Positions 56,188 through 64,000 of a DNA stretch of 64,000 bases are shown here, one piece after another. Numbering within the stretch: the stretch's first letter is position 1; each line of letters opens with the position of its first letter. The notes under the pieces were generated by a model. That model ran no database searches and had not been told where the DNA came from. It was given only the letters and a program-made list of their open reading frames with translations. This DNA is from Tenebrio molitor (Eukaryota; Arthropoda; Insecta; Coleoptera; Tenebrionidae), in NCBI RefSeq assembly GCF_963966145.1, contig NC_091051.1, positions 8,494,001 to 8,558,000 on the forward strand, given 5' to 3'. Both the position numbers and the translations under genes were made by a program.

Positions 56188-57537
56188 CAATTGCGGCCCC
56201 TACAAACTCAGACACCGGCTTTTGACACATTCTGCCAAATTCAAAAAATTTGTAATGTGTACATTTGACTTTTATCCGGTATGGCAATGTCAGTGTCAGT
56301 TTTTTGTAAGTCAGAAGCATGCACAATTTTTACAATGCCTCAATTAAACGAACTGCAAAAGTCGATAATTAGAACTAGACTAGACGACGGTATGAGCATT
56401 AGGCACATCGCAAATGAAATAAACGTTGATAAAAACACGGTTCTTTTGGCAAAACGAAAAATTGAGGGAACTGGAATTATTAGAAGAAAACGACAACGTA
56501 GGTATTTTGCTAATCTTACGAGATGATCTTAAAATGTCGTAAACTCTTTCAGAGCGGCAGAGAATATCAAACCCTGGTGAAGATATGCGTTTAGTTAATT
56601 TTCTAAGGGAGCACCCTTTTAGTACCGCAATAAGAGCAAAAGTGGAAACCAATTTTCCTGGTTCCATAGGAACCAGTCGAAAAAGAATAAAAGAGAGTGA
56701 ACTACGAAATCGAAGCGCGGCCAATAAGATATTTTTGTCAGTAGCAAATAAAGAAGAAAGACTGCGTTTCGCCTTTCAACATATAAACAATGTCAACTTT
56801 TGGGAAAACGTAGTCTTTTCAGATGAAAAAACTTTTCAATCATGCAGTAATGGACGGGTTCGTGTTTATAGACCAGTTGTCTGAACAATATGTTCCTAAA
56901 ATTAAGCGTAGTGGACGTTTTTCTGTGAATGTTTGGGGGTGGGTGAGTTCCCGTGAAACGGGAATATGTGTTATAGTGGAAGAACGATTGACAGCTTTAG
57001 TTTATAGAGATATTCTGGAGCAAGCACTGTTACCTTCAGTTCTACCCATTTTTGGAAATAATTTTGTATTCCAACAGGATAATTGCCCTATTCATACAGC
57101 GCATCTAATAAGAGATTTTTTGCAAACTAATGAAGTAACCACATTAGACTGGCCAGCGAGAAGCCCAGACCTCAACCCCATCGAAAATATTTGGGGTATC
57201 ATGGCCAAAGAAATGAATACTAAGATCTTGCCCCAAAATCGTCAAGAATTAATTCAAAGTATCTCGGATACATGGGAGCAAATATCTGTGGATTGTGTAC
57301 AACGCACAGTTTTGTCAATGCCGAGGAGACTCCAAATGGTCATAGATGGTAACGGTGATACAATAAAATATTAACTTTATTGTATTTGATTTGTTCAATT
57401 TTTCAAATTCTTTATTTTATACGCCACTGACTTTCTTTCAGTTGGGTGACATTTTATAAACTTCAATTTTAGGACCATGTTACACAGCCAACATTTTTTA
57501 TTTGTCACACTGTCTGAGTTTGTAGGGGCCGCAACTG
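56188..57537 (+). mobile_element. Tc1-like (DD34E) transposon, near-complete
   Basis: Terminal inverted repeats CAATTGCGGCCCCTACAAAC then TCAGACA on the left and the mirror TGTCTGAGTTTGTAGGGGCC then GCAACTG on the right, each flanked by TA (56186-56187, 57538-57539). The 1350-bp size is typical of Tc1/mariner. It contains one transposase gene on the plus strand (separate entry). Confidence 0.9.
56338..57374 (+). pseudogene. Tc1-family transposase, probably one intron and one frameshift
   Basis: The start is probably the ATG at 56335-56337 of MPQLNELQKS, with an earlier ATG at 56281. The N-terminal helix-turn-helix reads GMSIRHIANEINVDKNTVL. The frame then shifts. A 55-base segment 56498-56552 has GTAGGT at its start and a CTCTTTCAG end, and removing it restores the frame, so it is probably an intron. 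The catalytic domain has the first Asp in FSDEKTF, the second in QQDNCPIH and the Glu in SPDLNPIENIW, with 34 residues between the last two (DD34E). A second frame change near 56875-56885, just after NGRVRVYRPV, has no intron-like borders and looks like a one-base indel. This copy is therefore likely inactive, though otherwise well preserved to its stop at 57372-57374. Confidence 0.8.
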
Positions 57538-58079
57538 TACATGATATCTGCTGCACTCTCTCTCTGCTACATAAAGTTTTAATTCCAAATTTGAATAACT
57601 CTTGGTTAATGCCTTGATACCTGTGGTTCAAAATAATTATTTAGGTAAGCAAGGCACTACTCTTTTAAACGTGGGAAATTTACATGCACGAGCGTAGCGA
57701 GTGTTGTAATCCTACGCTTAATAACATTAGGCACACTTTTTCTGAAGTAAAATTATTACGAAAAAAATATGAAAATCCTGAAACATGGTGTTAATTCTTT
57801 GGGTAAAATTGTGGTGGTTTGTTTCGGCCTGGGATGAGAGAGCCGCCCGAAAAGAAACAGCGAGCTTTTCGCACTTAGAGGGGACGCATCGGGCCAATTC
57901 CTGAAAGGTGTTAGTGAACCAATTTTCAAAAATCAATAGAGCAGCGTCTTTTGCACCCTAGAATACGCATTGCGTCTGTACCTTTGTAAGTCTAGCAGCT
58001 CGGTAGTTTGTTCTGGGGGAATTAAAACAGAATGCAGCTCAAAAGCAAACAAATAAAGATAGATCGGTCGAAGCCACAA

Positions 58080-58460
58080 ATAAATTCGTGTCGACCGCAC
58101 CGCTAACAGGCCTCCTCCGGCACCGGAGCCGGCGAGAACTCAGGTTCCGGGTCAGCGAACACTCGCCGTAGCGCCGATCGCCACAACGCATTCCGGGCGC
58201 AATCCCAAAAACCGTACACGCTAATTCCATCAAAAAAGTTCCGCTATGCGGATGCTATCCACTTTTTCGCAATTTTGTTGTTTTTTGCTCGTCATCCCGG
58301 AACTGCTCTTATGCTACTCCGGCCCATTAATTATTTAGGGGTATCGTTTCAAGTCGCGCTCAATTATTAAAATTCTGCGATCGCGGGGCGGCGCCGTCGA
58401 TATCGCGACATCGCCGCCGCCTTTCACGACAGGTTTCAATTTTAATTACGGCCCTGGGAG
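58080..58460. other. GC-rich patch in AT-rich surroundings
   Basis: Contains CTCCTCCGGCACCGGAGCC and GATCGCGGGGCGGCGCCGTC, with many CpGs, unlike its neighbours. No frame gives a convincing protein. A promoter, enhancer or 5' UTR exon of a neighbouring gene is possible; unassigned. Confidence 0.35.
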
Positions 58461-60028
58461 CACCTCCAAAAATATACTCGTATACTACTGGCCTAATTGT
58501 TAATTAACTTTATAAACCAGAAGGCAAATTTCATTAGTTATTATTTCAAGTGAAATGTTTGGGCCGAATGCAAATTTAATAAAACCCATTGTAAAGTCGT
58601 CGACGGAATTAAATGTTTTGCCTCGTACATTTTATTCCTGCCACCGACTGTCCGCATAATATGAAATGGCAATCGGTCTTAAAATAACATTAATGGAAAT
58701 ACATTTTCGGAACAGAATTCGTTTCTGTGATGTGTGATCGTTCGCGACTACGCAGTAAATTTTCTTGTTGACGCGACTGAATTTCATTACACGGTACCCA
58801 ACATAAAAAACTGTTTGGTATTATTATAAAATTATGGAGATTCAAAACAGCAACCATAAAAAAGTGATTATCTCGGCGGTAAAATAGATTGGCTTGAAAA
58901 AGTCCGTTGACACATTTTTTAAGCTTTTACATGAGACCGGTAGATTTAATGGAGTTTAAAAAATCCCGCAACATTTTGTTTGGCATGTTTTTGAAAAGTT
59001 TAAATCCCATTAATTAATTTAAGTTTTTCAATTTAGGATTATTCGGCCGGCGCAGAATTAAATAAATAAGACAGACGGGAAGCTCGGAAGGGCGAGCTTT
59101 AAATCACCTGTACATGGAAATATTTCGGTGAACGTGCACTTGCGTTTACCAGGTTATTAGGAGGCAATTTAAAATATGTCACCCTCTTTTACTCTCAAGA
59201 TGATATTCGGGGATTTGCTTGTGCAATAGACAGTTTGTACCGCCATATTTTATGATAAATATGTTATTGTAACTTGAAAAATCACTCCATAAAAAAGTCC
59301 CTATCTTGAGCTTTTACACAAAGGAGATTTATAATGCTATTTATACCCAAATAAAAATGTATTTTATAGATCGTTTGATAAGTCTTGATGAACTCGCGTC
59401 ACAATAAAGTATCCTGCACGCAGTGGAAGCTCTAACCAAATCAAGAAGGACAAATGAACAAACGTCTTTCTCTGACATTTAACCACAGGTCTTAACTTGA
59501 CAAAAAATACATTTCTAGTCTTGACATTACAATTTAGAATTTATTCCGTAAAGAAGACACCAATTTCAATTATATTTTAAACTCTTGTTTTCTTTACGAT
59601 TCTCCACTTCATCGATATTCTGTGGAACAGTACTTCATGGCTCTCAAATCAGGTAAGGTTTATAGTCCTTCAGTAAAAATAATGTTTCAAATAAATGTTT
59701 AGAACTATTTTTGCTAATTCATCTTTGGAAACCGTTTCTGAAATGTTTGGTCCCACCATTTAAATTATTTACGTGAACAAAAGTAAATATTCTGATTGTC
59801 ATAAAAACTCTTGAGTTGCTTCTTCTGTCTTTGTAATGTTTTCTTTCAATATAGAAGAAATCGTTAAATGCAGGACTCAGGCAAAGGACGAGTTTGGCAT
59901 TAATAACTTTGGTTAATGCTGTGAAGATTAAAAAAAAAGATTTTCTTCAAACGTCAGTAAAATATGACATTATATTGCTGGATTGATAATGCTAAAGTGT
60001 CACTTCATTGCCATGACATCTGACGAGT

Positions 60029-60112
60029 TGACGAGCGGCAGATAAAGTTATTATTTCTGCTGGCGAGCGGCAGATAAAGTTATTATCTCCGCTGACGAGC
60101 GCCAGATAAAGT
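60029..60112 (+). repeat. 32-bp tandem repeat, 2.6 copies
   Basis: The unit TGACGAGCGGCAGATAAAGT continues TATTATTTCTGC. Copies at 60029-60060 and 60061-60092 plus a partial copy at 60093-60112, with three or four substitutions between copies. Confidence 0.8.
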
Positions 60113-63100
60113 AAACTAGCTGAATCATTCCCAATTTTAGCCAAACTTAGGCCAAACTATCAGCCTTAGCACATAAAACTTCATTTTTGCTCCTAATAAC
60201 ATAATATACAATTTTAACATTATAGAAATATAATTTAAGCAATTAGTTCCAACTGTAAACAATTATTATTTGCATAATATTTGTTCACTAATTAGTACAG
60301 GAAAGCTTTAAAATGAAGCTCTGTATTTGCAGATTATTACTCGACTTTAAATAACTTTCTAACTAAATGAACTTTCTTAAAATACTTAATTAATCACAAA
60401 AGTTGATAGTTTGTGGTGTTTGCGATTTCTAAAATGATACATAACAAAATTAGCGTTGGGAATGAATCAATCAGCAGTCATAAATAATGAACAAGAGCAG
60501 ATAATTCACACTACTGCAGAATATCAATTAAAACTGAATGCCTAATTTTAGCAATAATAATATTGGATCATTAATGAAATCATTGCTGCAGCATTCGAGT
60601 TTTGATCTTCATTTAATTAGGGAATTAATGAATGAATTAGGTGATAAATTTCATTTATCGAAAGTAAGACGACGTAAAAGGAAACTTAATGGAATTATAA
60701 TGTACCTTCATATCCCCTAATTAATATTTTTTTTCATTATATCTGCTACCGGCGAGAGTAAAGGTGAGTAAAATTGGGTTTCTTTCGAAACAACATTAAA
60801 GAATTTTTCTCCAGCTTCAGTTTCGCCAAAGCCGTAACTTTTTTCGTTGAATTTTATGAATAATGGTCCTAGCTTTTCAGCAACAAAGAAAAACTTTCAC
60901 AGTAACATAGGCAACGATGTATAATTATTTTACGACATCGCTGGCGACTTATGAAATTGTTGGCGAGACCAAAGGGGGGCAGGTGAGCAGAAAGGCGACA
61001 GTTTCGTTGGCTTTGTCCTAATTAACTTTGGATTAATCGTTCCTAAACGTATCGGGATGGATCTTATTCGCAAGACCGAATTGCGGGGAAAATGACAAGA
61101 GATAAATAACACTCACGTCACGTTTCTTTCGGGTTAAACCGCACCATCTTTTTATTCGGCGCTCGTAAAGTCATGTTATTCAGTAAAAAACACGCGTGAT
61201 TGTTTACGACTGCCGATTAAAAACACGTTTCCGAATTGGAGGGAGGGATTTCTGGATCGATCTGATGCACTGCCAGCTTTCTAATTTACAAACTGAAGAA
61301 CGGTCAAAGGTTCTGCGAGTTAATCACCCCTTCTCGAGATGTTACAAAGTCGGTTCTGGCTCGTTTGTGAAATAACTTGTTTAGTTCAGGTGTAAAATTC
61401 ATAATCAGACATTTTTAATCAAGCTGAAAAGTTGATGCGAAAATTAATTAAAATCGGCCGTAATGAGTAAACACGTTTGTTGCGAATCGATTCGGTGGTA
61501 ATTTGAAAAGTGACACATTTCGGAATTTTTACATCACTCGAAGGACTTTCTTGTAATAAAACCGAATTGCAGCAAGGACGATTCTGCACGCAGAGCGTAG
61601 CGCAACGCAAGGACTTTCTGCTCCAGATTAAATTACGGCCAGTTAGTTATACGTGAAGGGAAATAATAAAATGAACGTACCTATTCTCGTATGAATAATA
61701 TTATTATAGTTACATAAAAGTGTGATGGATGTCACACTCAAATTTCCCATTTGAAAGAGAGGCTTTTCTTTTTACTTTCCATTCGTAAACCTAAGATGGC
61801 AAGGAAGGCGATGGTATTACATGTTGGATATTTCAGGAATTCTCGACAGAATGCTGAAACGTTCTTTAATTGTTTCGCTTGCGTTGTAAATATGTTTTTG
61901 TTATTGCAGTTGTGTTGCGCTCGCAAATGAGATCGTCTAAAAAGTTGAAATAAATTAGTATTAAATTTTAACTGTGAAATAAACGGAGGAAAGCGAGAAA
62001 ATTAAAATCTTCTTCGAAAATGAGCCAGTCTTACGAATATGCAGATTTAAAAATAAAGTCTCGTTAGCTTTTGCATTTACTGTGAAATTTAATTAACACG
62101 TTTTCCAAACAAAACCAACACGTCCAAAACGACGACAAACAACACTATAATTCGCTTATTTGTTGAAAATCTTTACCGATGCTTCAGTGCTAATCTTCCT
62201 CACTCTTGATTTAACTTCGTCTGAAATTTTTTAATGGCTTGAGTTATTTCTTACAGCGGTTTCGCGCTTATCGCTCTAGCTGCCTCCTTTCCCCAAAAAA
62301 GAAATACTCGTAATCTATATCAAACAGTTTTATATTAGAGTGTTGGTGTGGTAGATGACGATAAAAAATTCAAATATACTTTGTGTCTTATTAAAGGATA
62401 AAATAATGTCTGTTTTATAGGGAAATAAATGACGTGTAAATTTAAACGGGGCTTAATTTATAACCATTTAAAAATGATAAATTTAATGCTCAAATTGCGT
62501 CTTCTCGATAACAATAAGTCAAAAAACGAATAAATTTAATTTGGATCACGAGTCAAGAACTAGAAAGCTTCAAAATTTTATTACCGTTGCTTTAGACAAG
62601 TTCAAAAAATGTCTGGCTAAAAAATAGTTATTTGTGTATCACGGCCAAAGAGTGCATGTTTTTCGTCCGAGTCTGAGTTTTCAGGCCGAGGCGCAGCCGA
62701 GGCACTTTTTGGCAGAGGTGCACATTAAATTTTTTAGGCAACCACATGAACTACAAAGCAAAAGACATCATTGGAAAAATTACAAATTTATTTTGTATCT
62801 ACCTTTTTCAAATACATACATTTATTAATACATATATATCAACAATTTTTTTTATAGTATTTGTTATCAGCTTTCCCACAAAACTACAAACTTACTATGT
62901 ATTTGCAACACAATTACTTATTTACATAATTTATGGTGACAGGACAATTATCGGTTTTGTCGGTTTCGTTGCTAACTTACTAAACAGACCAATAGATAGC
63001 GCCATGGTCAGCGTCCGAAAAAGAGTTACTTTTCGTCCGCTTGTGAGTACGTAAAATTACCGTTTTCATTACGGATGTCTAAAAAAGTAATTACTTCTGA

Positions 63101-64000
63101 TCCAATGAGAATTGTAAATGTTTCCAGGCATATTCAATATATGTATGTCAAGATTTTTAATTATCCTACAACAAAAAGATTCTTGTCATTGTAAAAAATT
63201 CCATCAGAGAATAATTGCGTTTTTGTGGCTTGAAATATGAATATTTGTATCTGCATAATAAGAAGACAAATTCAATAAAAGCATTATGGGAGGATTGTTA
63301 TTTGAACCGTTAAGAAGATCAGAATTTATTTGCCTCTGTTGTATTTTTATCATCTTAACAAGCGGGATAATTTGTAATAAAGCACAATGGAGATGCCCCG
63401 ATCAATTTATTTTTCTTTGTACTCAGTGTCGTTTCCTGTTTGAAATAAGCATAATTTATTAACCGACAAATTAAGTTATGCGTTAATGAAAACTGGGGTT
63501 AAAAAATCTGCAAATTGGAAAAAAATCTTCGTGAAACATTCGCCAGCAAAATATTTAACACGGGTATTTACACACCGGTACAATTAAAAATTTATTTTTT
63601 ACTGAATCGAACACTGAGGGATTTTTTTAAACTACATGCCCAATTACTTCACATCTCTTTGTTGTAATAATTAAACGAGGCTTTATCGAGGCTTTTTCTA
63701 GTGTTTTTATTTATTGCCAAGCTGGACCTCGTAGCGATCATTTAAATGTTTCATTTTGTATCTCTGAGGGCTACAACTTCATTTGTGCCCAGATTACATT
63801 TGCAAGTTTTTTAACTGAAAAAAATGTATTCAAAGAGTAAATCGCTGCTCACACAGGTCTGCGGAAAATTCGCATTTAGCTGTAAAATGTTGGAGCTTTT
63901 TGAGTTTTGAGCTTTTCACTGAAGAGATAACAACTGCCGATTATTTTTCAGCCATCCATAAAGCGCTTGTTTTTATTTATGTGTAGTAATTACGTATGCA

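Larger units (their letters stand above)
57540..64000. other. 6.5-kb non-coding region to the window end
   Basis: No exon recognised on either strand. Features seen: a GC-richer patch at about 58080-58460, a short tandem repeat at 60029-60112, and AT-rich DNA elsewhere. The frame at 62746-63054 is Phe/Ile/Tyr-rich and has no recognised domain. The stretch could be intergenic, or a long intron of a gene beyond the right edge. Confidence 0.5.

Noticed and set aside
62746..63054. 102-residue hydrophobic frame that could be a membrane protein
   Set aside because: Phe/Ile/Tyr-rich translation typical of AT-rich DNA, no recognised family and no supporting exon boundaries.
1..64000. tRNA genes, rRNA, CRISPR arrays, viral genes
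   Set aside because: Looked for and not seen; no regularly spaced repeats, no tRNA-like T-arm signatures, no viral-type polyprotein frames.

Overview
This window is nuclear DNA from an arthropod, almost certainly a holometabolous insect. It is AT-rich, its genes have many introns of about 48-55 bases, and it encodes arthropod-type proteins such as a Kekkon-family receptor and Cramped. A beetle is my best guess from the general look of the proteins and transposons, but that is inference and I cannot name the species. No bacterial, organellar, CRISPR or tRNA features were seen.

Layout. 1-5864 (minus): 5' part of a TOGARAM/crescerin gene whose 3' end lies beyond the left edge. 6398-10402 (minus): cramped. 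10403-17086: intergenic, with two palindromic elements. 17087-19901 (plus): Mtmr6-type myotubularin with a FYVE finger. 20445-28209 (plus): BLTP3/UHRF1BP1-type bridge lipid-transfer protein. 29212-29451 (minus): Dpy-30. 30296-31823 (plus): UMP synthase. 32669-33423 (plus): secreted GM2-activator-like protein. 33467-37398 (minus): NAT10. 37833-38591 (plus): Rab33. 38944-44244 (minus): Ubr1/2 N-recognin in one uninterrupted coding exon. 44258-51834: non-coding, rich in palindromic transposons. 51835-53568 (plus): Kekkon-family LRR/Ig receptor. 53569-64000: non-coding, with a Tc1-like transposon at 56188-57537 and a palindromic element at 55519-55890.

The genes are unrelated single-copy housekeeping or developmental genes, not an operon or pathway cluster. 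Several are arranged tail to tail (BLTP3/Dpy-30, GM2A-like/NAT10, Rab33/Ubr) or head to head (Dpy-30/UMPS, NAT10/Rab33), so they probably share 3' or promoter DNA. Exon models were built by hand from GT-AG boundaries and reading phase. The summed exon length of every complete multi-exon model is divisible by three, which is an internal check.

The accessory content is almost all non-autonomous DNA transposons. One hAT-like MITE family has four copies, all inside introns (crm, BLTP3 twice, NAT10), and one copy keeps an 8-bp target duplication. There is also an 892-bp fold-back element and a nest of four inverted repeats in the TOGARAM intron. I found no convincing undescribed multi-gene system. 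The most interesting signals are these palindromic elements, the intronless 5.3-kb Ubr coding region, the Tc1 element with a probable intron, and CTCF-like motifs near two promoters.
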